Source: Scatophagus argus
Lineage: Eukaryota > Chordata > Actinopteri > Scatophagidae
Length of the DNA stretch: 64,000 bases
Direction of reading: 5' to 3'
NCBI RefSeq assembly: GCF_020382885.2
Contig: NC_058495.1
Location: 1,588,127-1,652,126 of the forward strand
In this document: one piece after another, positions 25,301 through 35,814 of the stretch
How the letters are laid out: each line of letters opens with the position of its first letter
How positions within the stretch are numbered: the first letter of the stretch is position 1
Program-made: the position numbers and the translations under genes
Notes under the pieces: model-generated
What the model was told of the DNA's origin: nothing
Databases searched by the model: none
Seen by the model: only the letters and a program-made list of their open reading frames with translations

Positions 25301-27888
25301 TTTCATTAAAACACTCACGAAACCAACAAACCCCTTAACTACTTAAATTATGAGTCAGTTTTCTTTTTTTTACATACTAATACATACTAATGGAAGGTCA
25401 AAACTACTGTTTATTAAAATATGATAAAATAAGGGGACTCCACTGGTATCAGCATGTAACAGCTGCGTTCCAGATGACACTTGTGTGCTCCTATGTGGAG
25501 ATAAACAGCCTGTGCACTGTTGACTGTCATGTTTCTGCTGTTGGACAGCTGGAGGAGGAGCTGGTGCAGATCGACAGGAGCAACACTCAGCTGAAGCTCA
25601 CCGTCTCTGAACTGAGGCTCAAACTGACGAGCAGAGATAAGGACATGCATAAGGAGATGCAGAAAGTGAGCAACATACCTGACACTTGCTTTCTACACTG
25701 CTGTAACATTAGGATTATAATATGCATGCTGTGTGTTATGGAAGCTAAGAACAGACACAAATGCTTTTCTTTTTTCAAGCCGTTAGCTTTGAGATCACAA
25801 GTGAATTGTTGTGTTATCTCGAGATAAAGCTTTTAAGTTTTCTTATGGGAGCAGGTTAATCATCTCATTATGAGATAAATGAGATAAAACGTTAGTTTCA
25901 TATTATGAGAACTCATCATGTCTTGACAACTGTAGCAACTGATTCAAGCTGGCAGATCAAAGGTGTACTCAACTAATCAGACTGTTCTTCAGTCTTTATA
26001 TGCTCACTTCATTGTTCATTTCCTCATTCATTTCATTTTCAAGTGACCGAACGTTAGTCTGGAACAGGCATTTCATCCCAAATGCAAATTCTTTAGGCAA
26101 CAACATTAAAAAATTGATTACAGCCAAGGCCGTTCCCGGCTTTCATAGCACGTGCTACTTTCCAACTTTTATTAACAGTTATTTGGTATTGTCAAATGTT
26201 GCAGATGTGTTGAAGTTAGATTTTAAGCATTCTCATCATAATAACAATGTTGTTCTGTAGCTCTCAACTTGTAGTTCTTTCACATCACGTCTCTTTTTAC
26301 ACGACTTTAATAATTCTTTGTGTTCCTACTGGCAACAAAAGCCATTTTACAAAGAGATCCTGCAATACTGCTGGGGGCGAAGAAATACCAATACTCCTTT
26401 ACCAAACAACAGCAATATAATGCCACTCTAGTGTGTGATTTTATTGATTCTCACTTACATGACTTTGTGTAAAATGGAAGTTAACCATGTACAGAAATCA
26501 CAGATCACCGGTGTAGTATTTTAATAGGCTTTCACTCACATAATCAAAACAACTAGAGACTGCGGATCTGATTTTAATGAATCGGAATCACATCTAACGG
26601 GATGTGAGTATTTCTGGAGTGTAAAGCATTCTGGACTACATTGTGTTTGTATGAAAAGTGCCATACAAATAAAGTTTGACTGATTGATTAATAGAAGGCT
26701 GTTGGAAACGGTCACACGGCAGCTTCTCGTCTCCGCCCGCTGCTGCTGCCGCCTGCTCTTGTCCGTTTTCCATGCAAGGCACAGTTCATCTGGGATGAAC
26801 CTATTGTGTCCTTGCTGAATGGTGGCATCTTGTTCAAAAAGACTCTTACTTTAGAATGTACTCACTGAAACTTCTGTTGTGTGGCCAGGTGAAAGATTTG
26901 GAGACACATCTTCAGCGGCTACAGTCAGACCTCCATAGCTGTGTTGGCTTCATCCAGGAGCCAAAAAAACTGAAGAACAGTGTGAAGATGATCTATGCCC
27001 GCTATGTGCCACAGATTGATGGAGTGAGTGGTTCACAGAGATGTGAGAGTGCAGGGGTCATTCTTACTCACAAACAGAGACATACATTACATACACCGTC
27101 ACAAATGCAGGGACTATGTAAAGCATGTGTGTGTACTGTTTCCAAGGTGGAGAAAAGCAGTATGGACGAAGACATTCAGAGGGCATTCTGTGGCCAGCGT
27201 GATCACCTGGAGAGGACTGTTAGCAACCTAAAGACAAGGCTGGTCAAATCTGCCCAGGAGCATGACAAAATCTATGTCAAGATCATGAAGGTAAATTATA
27301 GGGCAGAGAACTCATCATGATTACTGCATGTATGTTTCTCTCTCTCTCTCTTTCATCCTCTCTGTCCTGTCTACCTCTTCTTCCCACCCTTCACCCAGCT
27401 GACTATCAGCAGGATGGTTCTCCCTTGTGAGTCGGGTCCTGCTCAAGGTTTCTTCCTGTTAAAAGGGAGTTTTTCCTTGCCACTGTCTGCTTGCTCGGGG
27501 GTTCAGGGTCTGGGTCTCTGTAAAGCATCTAGAGACAATTTTAATTGTATAAGGTGCTATATAAATAAATTGAATTGAAACTGAATTGAACACTGATTGG
27601 ACAATTCCTCTGACTAGTCATTAGCAATTCACTTCTTATCTTTCTCAAAATTATCAAAACAGTTTAGTTTAATGCTCATGGCATTCATTATTTCTTACTT
27701 ACTGAAGAAATCATTATTGGTCTGCTCTGCAGGAGAATGTGACTCTGATTACTGAAATCAATGAGCTGCGTAAGGAGCTGCATTCGGCGAGGACTCAGGT
27801 CAAAGAGTACAAAGCTCAGCTGGCCACGTATAAGAAATCCAGCAAGTCAAGTCCTAACTCAGAAGACAGACCCAAAAAGGACACATGA
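16354..27888 (+). CDS. cfap57: Cilia- and flagella-associated protein 57 (WDR65)
   Basis: Twenty-one exons stay in phase and give about 1160 aa: 16354-16510, 16677-16990, 17081-17325, 17837-18011, 19531-19683, 20288-20427, 20905-21070, 21177-21290, 21407-21619, 22342-22515, 22655-22816, 23256-23411, 23531-23624, 23732-23922, 24009-24182, 24289-24447, 25089-25232, 25549-25665, 26889-27023, 27147-27290 and 27733-27888. Residues 1-670 form WD40 propellers; clear repeats end in [10 protein letters not shown] (near 390) and [11 protein letters not shown]. Residues 671 onward are long coiled coil. The N-terminus ([23 protein letters not shown]) and order match CFAP57, an axonemal protein tied to inner-arm dyneins and ciliary beating. 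The ATG at 16354 has A at -3 and G at +4. Exon 5 was started at 19531, where TTTTCTATCAG is a strong acceptor and the protein continues REIR-IPMDQY. Human CFAP57 is about 1250 aa, so a short exon may be missed, most likely between 25666 and 26888. Confidence 0.92.
18012..18060 (+). repeat. (AAT)n/(ATC)n microsatellite at a splice donor
   Basis: Runs of AAT and ATC triplets begin immediately after the GTGAATAAT donor of CFAP57 exon 4, so the donor is part of the repeat tract. Confidence 0.8.
18140..19480. repeat. Teleost interspersed repeats in CFAP57 intron 4
   Basis: The stretch contains CTGTTGCCTGTAGGCGGCGC and later GTGTCTGGGCCCTAATTA, both familiar from abundant fish repeats. They are followed by a second block with AGGGAGTTACACTCATCAAA, which resembles the non-coding end of another repeat. 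Together they account for most of the 1.5-kb intron. The families were not resolved. Confidence 0.4.
21790..22160. repeat. Dispersed non-coding repeat, copy B
   Basis: This segment of CFAP57 intron 9 shares CTGCTAAATGTTTCACT and TGTTCACCAGCTAGT with 62440-62700, including TTTGGGAACCAC at its end. It is a non-autonomous repeat with no coding sign. Confidence 0.5.
22817..22842 (+). repeat. (GT)n microsatellite at CFAP57 exon 11 donor
   Basis: A run of GT dinucleotides starts with the splice donor itself (GTCTGTGTGTGT). The donor departs from the usual GTRAGT consensus. Confidence 0.8.
25061..25088 (+). repeat. (CA)n acceptor tract of CFAP57 exon 17
   Basis: The polypyrimidine tract is replaced by TTTCACACACACACACAC ending in the AG that precedes GATAAGACC. 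The microsatellite therefore supplies the splice acceptor. Confidence 0.8.
27330..27590 (+). repeat. SINE-like teleost repeat in CFAP57 last intron
   Basis: It contains GAGTCGGGTCCTGCTCAAGG, TTCTTCCTGTTAAAAGGGAG and a tail GCTATATAAATAAATTGAA. This is a well-known abundant fish family. Related tail sequence appears in the opposite orientation at 57515-57625. Confidence 0.65.
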
Positions 27889-28105
27889 AGACATCAATTA
27901 AGAATTTATAACCCACAAGACTGATCCCAAATCAGAGAGCAATCCACCTCCTGGACCAGTGACATGCTGAGGATCTCCTACCATAAGTCATCATCCTGAA
28001 GCACACAACATTCTTTTCATTTGTTGAACACTACTGATGAATGTATTCACCCGCACAGGTGCTGCTAAATTTGTTATTTACAAAATACTAGTTTGTCTTA
28101 AATCT

Positions 28106-28111
28106 AATAAA
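28106..28111 (+). terminator. Poly(A) signal of CFAP57
   Basis: AATAAA lies 218 bp after the CFAP57 stop codon and is followed by a T-rich stretch. The convergent NUF2 gene probably ends near 28585, where AATAAA is present on the minus strand (28585-28590), leaving fewer than 500 bp between the two 3' ends. Confidence 0.6.
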
Positions 28112-28584
28112 TACTTTCTGATTTGAAGTATTTCTTTGCAACAAAATAACTTGTTTTACCATATTTTTATCTTGAAGACATTATCAGGAGTGAACTGAAT
28201 GGTGTGAATGCCTGAAAACACGTGAACAATACATGTCAAGGACAAGCTGAAATGCACGTACATGTACATGGTGTGTAACATCTTCAAATCAGTGTAGGAG
28301 CTCAGGGTTTTTTGGGGACCTGAAACACATCAGACAAACTGTATGGGGTCATTTCGTTTGTGTTTTGTTAACATTTTAAAACCAGCCCCTCGCTTGTTTC
28401 ATTTGTGAAGAATACAGCGAAAATGTTTTGGGGACTAAGAAACCCAACTTGCCTACTGTTTTGCCAGTCCTGAATGGAATATTTGCTTATTCTGAAGCCT
28501 TTGAGCTACACACTGGGCTGATTAGATTTATTATCAACTAATAGTACAGACGGCAGCATATACTTTCATTAGTTAGTAGTTTTT

Positions 28585-28590
28585 TTTATT
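28585..28590 (-). terminator. Candidate poly(A) signal of NUF2
   Basis: TTTATT on the plus strand reads AATAAA on the minus strand, about 120 bp past the NUF2 stop. A second candidate is at 28527-28532. Confidence 0.4.
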
Positions 28591-28707
28591 TGTATTTTAA
28601 ATAGTAAAAGGTGAAAAGGGAAACAAGTGGTCAGAACAGTAAAAACAGACATATCAGAGAAGTAATAGCACACAGTAATACAATGACGAACATGTAAAAT
28701 GATCCGT

Positions 28708-29536
28708 TTAGAAGTTTGCGGACATCTTGGTGACATCACGTTTCAGGTCCACAATGTGCATCTCAATCCTTCTGTGCAGCTCATCCATTGAAGTGGACAG
28801 GGTGTCATACAGAGCCTGGACACAATGGAGTGAAACACGTTAGTGTCAGAGGATAACACGTGGGGGCGTCAGGCAGACAGACAGACAGGTGTCCCGCTCG
28901 TACCTGAGCTCTCTCCGTCTCTTTGCTGCAGACGTCTCTCAGGCTCTGGATCTTGGCCTTCAGCTGCTGCGTCTCACCAGAGATCTCTTGGATTCTTTCA
29001 GCCATCTCCTCACGCTTCTGATGGATTTGGTTACACTGCCTGGAGAACAGGTCACATTTGGTGTTAAACTTTAAGATCACAGAGCAGTATCATTGACTTC
29101 CTTCCTTGAGACTGTATTGGATCGTGATATGAAATACCCCAACACATCTTGAACATGCTGCTCCTTCATCTCTCTCTTCTTCTGCCTGCGGATGTTCTGT
29201 TTAGACTCTTTGTCCAGCTTCATGGCCAGAGCTCGCTTCAACTGGTTCTCCTCGATGTACAGGTTCTTGAGCTCTTTCTGCTTCTTCTCATATTGAGCCG
29301 TCAACTCCTGGTGCTACACACACACACACACACAAATGGTTGATAATGCATAACTGCACAATGACAAACTGAAAAGAAAAGACCATAGTGTTTCCACCCA
29401 CCAAATTTAACAGTATGTGCTGGTACATTGTCTCGCTCTGAAATCTTGTGGGAGGTGACTTGTTGCAGTTAATCTTTCTCTTTAGGAATCCTTTGTCATG
29501 TTGTCAGACACCTGAATGCAAGTAGTCAAAATAATA

Positions 29537-29567
<31 letters not shown>

Positions 29568-32500
29568 TTTTATTTTTTTTTTTTTTCTTCTTTTTTTTAT
29601 TTACATTGCACGTTCAGTGGACAATCAGAGTCATCCTCAAGGATTATTTTGCAGCCACTGCAGCTGTGTTGGTGGCTGCCGGCGGAGGCTATCTAATGGA
29701 CCAATTTCAAAACATTCCCAAAGTTTATATAAATATAGAACTGAAATTGTTGAGTCGTATCATAAACATACTTCATTACTTCAACTTTATATGTCTTTGT
29801 GTACTGATGGGATTCAGAGGATTCAGAGATCATGTATACTTAGCAATTATGTGCAACAAACTGCTTTTACCTTTGGCATAGTACAGGACTGCAATGAAAC
29901 TATTTTCATTTCTGAGTAATCTACTGATTATTTTTCTATTAATTGACTAATAGTTCAAAAATTGTGAAAAATGCTCATCACAGTTCCCCAGAGTCCAAAG
30001 TGACCTGAAGTTCTTCTTAGGTTTTTATTTCTTTACTGCTCCATCCAACAAAATGACCATGATGTGTGTGCTGGGGTTGCACTGATCAGGGCTCATTGTG
30101 GATCCAGTGCACGTTCACTCTGTTCATACCTCCTCCTGCCGCTGTTTGCTGTTGTTCATGCTGCTCTCCAGGTCCTGCAGCAGGTTGTACATCTGCTGGA
30201 TCTCCGCCTCAGTGTGCGTCACGCCCTGCACCATGTTCTGCAGCTCCACCACACGCTCATCTGTTTCTTCCTGAAATCGGCGCCATCAAAAGCATCGCAC
30301 AGCTGAATAAATGGCTCCACATATCAGTCTAGCCTAATCTCCAAACTTTTCGGAGTTTGTTTCCTACTCACGATGGAATTCTTAATATTCTTGACGTTCT
30401 CCCTCATCTTCTCCATCTGACTCTTCAGCTCCTCCGGGGACTCCACAATCTGAGACTTCAGTTTGCCGATGTCTTCTTTCAGGTTGCTGAGGTCCACCTT
30501 TACCTGGGCCTGACACACACACATGCAAACAGCACGCACATGAACACTGATCCTCCTGACAATGTTCAGACGCTGTGTTCATTCTGTGCGCACTCCTGCT
30601 CAGAAAATTGCAATGGCGTTCCAATGTCACATACCAGTTTCTGAGTCTTCTCTGCGATGCTGCTTTTCCACTCTGCGATGCTCTCATTTTTAGCATTCTG
30701 AAAGGAGAGCATTTATTTCACCTGAGAGCACATGGAACGGCAGGTTTAATCGTTTAGAGTTTCATAACCACATACCACTTCCTGGCATTCATGCATGGTG
30801 CTGGCCTGCAGCTCAGAGAGAGCAGCTGCCAGCTCGTCAGCCTCAGCCTGCTGTTCTGGAGGGATAATCCTGAACGATGACAAACGGCAACATGTGGGAA
30901 AGTGTGCAAAGGGATACTTTTGTCATTTTGATAAACGTAAAGGACAAGAATCTCATTATGTTCTGGCTTCTACACATTTCCCCTTTGCAAAATTCCATAC
31001 TTATGTTTCCAAACAATTTGACATCTTAGCAGAAATACATTACATAGACAAAAGTATTGGGACAGTTGCTCATTACACCGACATGACATTCTAAGTGCAT
31101 GGACACGAACACATCTGCTCAAATAGGAGAAGAACATACTGGTGCTGCCTATATTCATTATTTTCCATTACATATTGTACACTATGCTGTATATTATTGT
31201 TCCCTCCATAGTTTGTCTCTTTTTATGAACTAGAAAGAAAAATGAGTTGATTAGGTTTACACTGATTTTCCTGTTGTCTGTGCAGCCTTAGTTATTCACT
31301 GTCACACATAAATACAGTTCAGAGATCTTGCTGCAGTCTCTTACAAACTACTTTGGTAGCAGATTAAGAAACGCTTGGAGCGAGCTGTTTTGCAGGCTGT
31401 GACATACAGGCACAGAGGGAGCTCTGTGTAGGGATGTGTTTACATTCACATCATAATTCTTACCTTCCGTTCAGCAACATCTATCACTCTGCTCATATGA
31501 TCAATTCATTTTTACAAGTTTCATGTTTAGGAAAACAGAACATCTTTTTCACTTTTCTTTACCGTGTGGGAAGAACCCAGCGCTAATGATAATGAAAACA
31601 CGATTAACTGTGAAATGAGTAGTTTGTAATCATGGCATTTGTTTTCAAATGACCACACAAACATCATCATTCAAGTATTTTAAGACTGCAACCAAAAATC
31701 AGAACTATCAGCTAACCTGCCCAATATGTTTTCAATGAAATGATTAACTGTTCAGTCTTAAGAATGGAATAAAACGCACCATTAAATGTCCCTCTTCATT
31801 TGCTTTTGTCCGATTAACAGTCCGAAATCCAGAAACATTACATTTAAAATGATCTCAAACAAGCAGCAAAAACCTCACATTAAAGAAGATGGAAGCAGCA
31901 ATACGCCAAAAACAAGACAATAGTAATCCAAGACTTACATCAGCATCTCAATCTTCTTCTCTGCTTCTAAATTGCCCTTGGTGTAAGCCTGCAGCCGGTC
32001 CATGTCTGACCTCTAACAACAGAGAGGGTGACCTTTACGATATGTGCAACCCACTCACACACACACACACACGAGTATATGAATCTCACATACAAATTTG
32101 GCCTGCTTCTCCAGGATCACTTCCATCCTCTGCTTCCGGAAATGAAGAAAGTTCATGATGGCACTCAGAATGGTCAGAGTCCTCTGTTTCTCTGTAAAGG
32201 AAGAACGAGGCCAGTACAAGTTTTTATCTGACGAGTTCATCAGATGCGCAAATGTGTGATATAGTTTAAAAAAAAAACAAAAACAAAAAACCACTGACCA
32301 GATTTAAAAAATAAAGAAATACTTACTTGGAGCAAGGAGGTCATTCAGTGAAAAGTCATACACCAAGCACATAGGCAGGAACTGCAGCCTGAGGAAAAAA
32401 TAAATCATACACAGTGTTGATAGAAATAGATGGATACACTGTAGAGAGAAATGTGCATCATCTTTGAATCTGCATTCAGTTCATGTTGTGTTCCATCCAG

Positions 32501-34701
32501 GAGAAAAAGGAAGAGAACTGACATGCGGATGTAGACACTGGTGATAGCAGTTGCCCCCTCATGGTACACCGGATACTGAATGTTCTCCAAAAGTGGAACC
32601 TGTTACACAAGGAAAGACAACGACTATCAGCACATCGTTCCCTACATAAACATTTGTTGTTGTTGTTTCATAATGACACTATAATAGGAAAGAAAAATAC
32701 ATGAAACTGCTCGAGATCAAGAGTTCCTTAATGAACTTGTATGTAAGCTTGGCAGACAACCACACACTCTCACACTCACACCTAGGGGCAATTTAGAGTA
32801 GGCAATTAACCTAATGTGCATGTTTTTGGTATTGTGGGAGGAAGCTGGAGAACCCGGAGAAAACCCACGCAGGCACAGGGAGAACATGCAAACTCCACAC
32901 AGAAGGGCCCAGACCGGGACTCAAACCCAGAACTCTTGCTGTGAGGTGACAGGGCCAACCACTGCACCACCGTGCTGCCAGCTTGGATATAAACAGGTTC
33001 ATGTTAGCAACAAACGCAGCACTTACCATGGAGTGACACTCCGGTCTGAAGCGATACAGGAGATGCAACACTCTCATGTACAAAGTTTGAACTGCCTCTG
33101 GCTGAGGAGAGAAAACAGCTCTGTTAATGTGTTCATGATCTGAAGTTTCTCTCACCATAGAGGACTTGTGGGTGAAACTCAGAAAGCATCTCGTGTGCCT
33201 GAATGCTGACAGTTTATAACTAATTTTAAAATGAATTGTTTGGGGGCTTTGGACTTTGGGTCCCTTTCACTATTTTCTGATATGTCACAAACAAAACTCT
33301 CAATCATTAAAATAATCAGTAAATTATTACTTTATAGTGAAAATAACGCTTAAATGTAGCAACACCAACAATTTTACAGTCCAGGGCGACAAGAAAATTC
33401 TCACATTGGAGAAGAAAGAACCAGAGAACTTTGTTTGATTCTCAAAAAATAACTAAAACAATAAATCACTTATCACAATAGTTCAGAATGAATTTGCTGT
33501 TGTTGTTATGAGCTGGTAGGCATGCATGTTATGTATTTTCTTCCAAATGAAAAATTTCTCATTTCTATATTTTAAAAAGAAGTCGATGGCCGTACTTTAT
33601 GCACACCCGAGGATTTAATATTCTGTTTTCACAACAAACTTTCAATATGATAAATACAAAGTGTTTGTATGTGATTAGTGATCAGGGACACTGATAACTG
33701 ATATTTGTAACCAATATACATTTGAGGTAAAATGAAAATCTTAGTGTCCAAATTCAGAATAACCAGTGATACAGTAGAAGTACAATGTACTCTATTACTG
33801 TACTAAAGTATGCTTTTGAAGTACTTGTATTTTGAATATATTGTTGTGTGTTGTGAGTGAGACATTGAGTGATTACATGGAGAATTTTATTTTATGGGCA
33901 ATTGGAAAACAAAACAATGATAATTATTAGTGATAACTATATAGATATGATACGTATATACTGCATTGTGAAAGTATTCATACTTCGACACTTTCGACAA
34001 GTTTCCTGTCCTCACTCACAGAGCGCAAAACCTAAAATCACAGGCTCAGTCCACATAATGTCTGCATTATGTCGGTTCATAATCGCTTATTATAAAACAA
34101 AGAGACTTAAATAAATGCATCCTGTTTTATTGTTGAGGTAAGCAGCATTTCTGTGACTTCACTATGGACTGTATACACTTTCTGTTTGTTTACTGTTTCT
34201 CTAGTCAGGAAGGTTTAGGGTTACATTGTTTACATTGTTACATTTATATTGCATTTTAAAATAAAGTGGTCATTACCTTCACGTTCCTTTCAAACAAAAA
34301 CTAATTCTCTTGGGAAACAAAACAGTAATCCATGCAATCTTTTTCACAGAGTATACACACAAAAAGAAAACAAAAAAACTGTAATGGAGAAAAGCCCTTT
34401 CCTATATCTGGTCCTTTTCACTCACACAAGATATCAAATCTTACAGCATTTCAGGTTATTCATCTTTCTTTTTAACGTTAACGTGTCACTGCTTTCTGTC
34501 AAAACGTTTAGACGTGCTCATCATGGTCAAATCCTCAACTTCAGTCAACAGACGCTATCATCAGTGAACGGACGTTACCTTTGGAGAAGGAGTCAGGTCG
34601 CTTTTGGTAAAGTGTTTTGCCTCTTGACCAGTGAGAACTTCTGTTCGATAAAAGTTCACTATAGCATCCGCACTGTACACAGGGAAGGTGTTTTCAGTCA
34701 T
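28708..34701 (-). CDS. nuf2: Kinetochore protein Nuf2 (NDC80 complex subunit)
   Basis: Thirteen exons, in transcript order on the minus strand: 34701-34579, 33101-33027, 32599-32523, 32388-32327, 32191-32094, 32012-31939, 30869-30776, 30697-30635, 30509-30372, 30270-30130, 29313-29138, 29039-28904 and 28815-28708. All junctions keep phase and give 454 aa (human about 464). The N-terminus MTENTFPVYSADAIV and the stretch ending ILSAIMNFLHFRKQRME (to about residue 145) match the calponin-homology domain that binds NDC80 and microtubules. The rest is coiled coil with the family segment QIVESPEELKSQMEKM. Nuf2 pairs with NDC80/HEC1 in the outer kinetochore and is needed for chromosome attachment in mitosis. 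The exon at 29138 was ended at GG before GTATTT because only that keeps frame into QCNQIHQKREEM; this donor is the least certain. It lies tail-to-tail with CFAP57 and head-to-head with AP5B1. Confidence 0.93.
29314..29333 (-). repeat. (TG)n acceptor tract of a NUF2 exon
   Basis: On the minus strand the acceptor reads TGTGTGTGTGTGTGTAG directly before CACCAGGAG. A microsatellite stands in for the polypyrimidine tract. Confidence 0.8.
29534..29600. repeat. (AT)n and poly(T) tract in NUF2 intron
   Basis: About a dozen AT repeats followed by a long, slightly interrupted T run. This is simple sequence with no gene. Confidence 0.9.
31041..31170. mobile_element. Tc1-family fragment in NUF2 intron
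   Basis: ATAGACAAAAGTATTGGGAC is followed by GCTCATTACACC and CATTCTAAGTGCA. This matches the terminal region of the Tc1-like copy at 63088-63640. No transposase frame remains. Confidence 0.6.
32753..32979 (-). mobile_element. SINE copy lacking the 3' tail
   Basis: This is the same family as 14216-14564 and in the same orientation, with a fuller head (GGCAGCACGGTGGTGCAGTGG on the minus strand). The body stops in the CTCTCACACTCACACCTAGG block and the LINE-like 3' tail is absent. A 7-bp direct repeat, AGCTTGG, flanks it at 32746-32752 and 32980-32986. It lies in the NUF2 intron between the second and third coding exons. Confidence 0.75.
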
Positions 34702-34763
34702 TGTAGCAATTCGCATAAACCAGACAAAACACAACAAGACAATTTCAATTTCACCGATACAAA

Positions 34764-34817
34764 ATTGGCGCCTTAAAGGGACTTCCTAGTTGAGTTTGGA
34801 AAAACGCATCTGATTGG
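34764..34817 (-). promoter_or_regulatory. NUF2 promoter motifs (E2F-like site and CCAAT box)
   Basis: Upstream of the NUF2 ATG, ATTGGCGCC (34764-34772) resembles an E2F site and ATTGG (34813-34817) reads CCAAT on the NUF2 strand. They are about 65 and 115 bp from the start codon. CCAAT plus E2F or CHR elements are typical of G2/M genes. No TATA box is evident. Confidence 0.45.
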
Positions 34818-35814
34818 TAATTTTATTCTTCTTCTGTTATGAGAGAGTTGCTACATTGCTCAGCCGCGCCCCCTGCCGCCCTAATTACAACAACATTATG
34901 AACACAGCGAAGGAACAAGTACGACGAAGTGTATACCTGGGAAGTTCAGAACATAAAATAGCAGCTATTTTACGAGAAGGAAAAATAACATAAATCATTT
35001 TCATTCTGATCACATTTTCTAGTATATACTGGAATAAAAGACCTTACACCAATTCCCACTGAAAGGGTGAACGGATTTCTTTCCTTTTGTTTTTGTACTT
35101 CTTTTAATTGCTTTACAAATTATCTTTAATTTCTGCAGTAGGATCAATTCTCATAATTAGTCATAAAGCCAGGCATATGTCCGACTCAATCAAATTTTGA
35201 AGGAAAATTAGATGAAATAATGGTTTATTGGACGACAATTATATCCCTGCTCCGCACCAAGGGGACCGAATGTCCACAGCCACATATCACATCATTCTGA
35301 CACTGAAAAGTCATTATTTTTAGGACAGACTCATCAGATTTCTCTGAAACACAATCTCGCGAGGTCTGGTCGTCTGTCGAGCATACGCTAGTAAATAAAA
35401 ACGAGCATCAATATAAAATTTGTAAAAATATTTTTTAAATGGAGGACAATATATAGTGTTGAATTGTTCGTGCATGAATAGCCAATAGACCTCAGAAATG
35501 TAATAGCGTTAAAATCACAGACATAATATATCATTTATTATCTCTATGGTTAAAATGACCGATGGGGATGGAGAAACCACGCCCACTTAGAAAACAGGAA
35601 GTGTATACCGTTTCATGCCATTGGCGTAGCCTGTCATCGGTCATCTGTTGTTACAGACAATCTTTGTTAACGCTCAACGTGCACGTGACACAACACGGAA
35701 GTTAGTGGTATACCCTTGCGTCCTGGGAGAACTTTGTTTCATTTAAGTTATCGTTTAGTGTTTGCAATGACTTTGGACGGAATTACTGAGCAGATAACTG
35801 GGATTTGAGCAGTA
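34818..35814. promoter_or_regulatory. NUF2/AP5B1 divergent intergenic region
   Basis: The two start codons are 1.1 kb apart and point away from each other. TCTCGCGAG at 35355-35363 is 9 of 10 bases of the TCTCGCGAGA core-promoter palindrome known from TATA-less, often bidirectional vertebrate promoters. CACGTGAC at 35682-35689 and ACGGAAGT (an ETS-like core, about 35695) lie 110-135 bp before the AP5B1 ATG. No other gene is seen. Confidence 0.45.

Noticed and set aside
32405..32590. Minus-strand frame starting MENIQYPVYHEG as a separate small gene
   Set aside because: It is the third NUF2 exon read through into the intron; the donor at 32522 keeps the family sequence (VYIRM then LQFLPMCLVYD).
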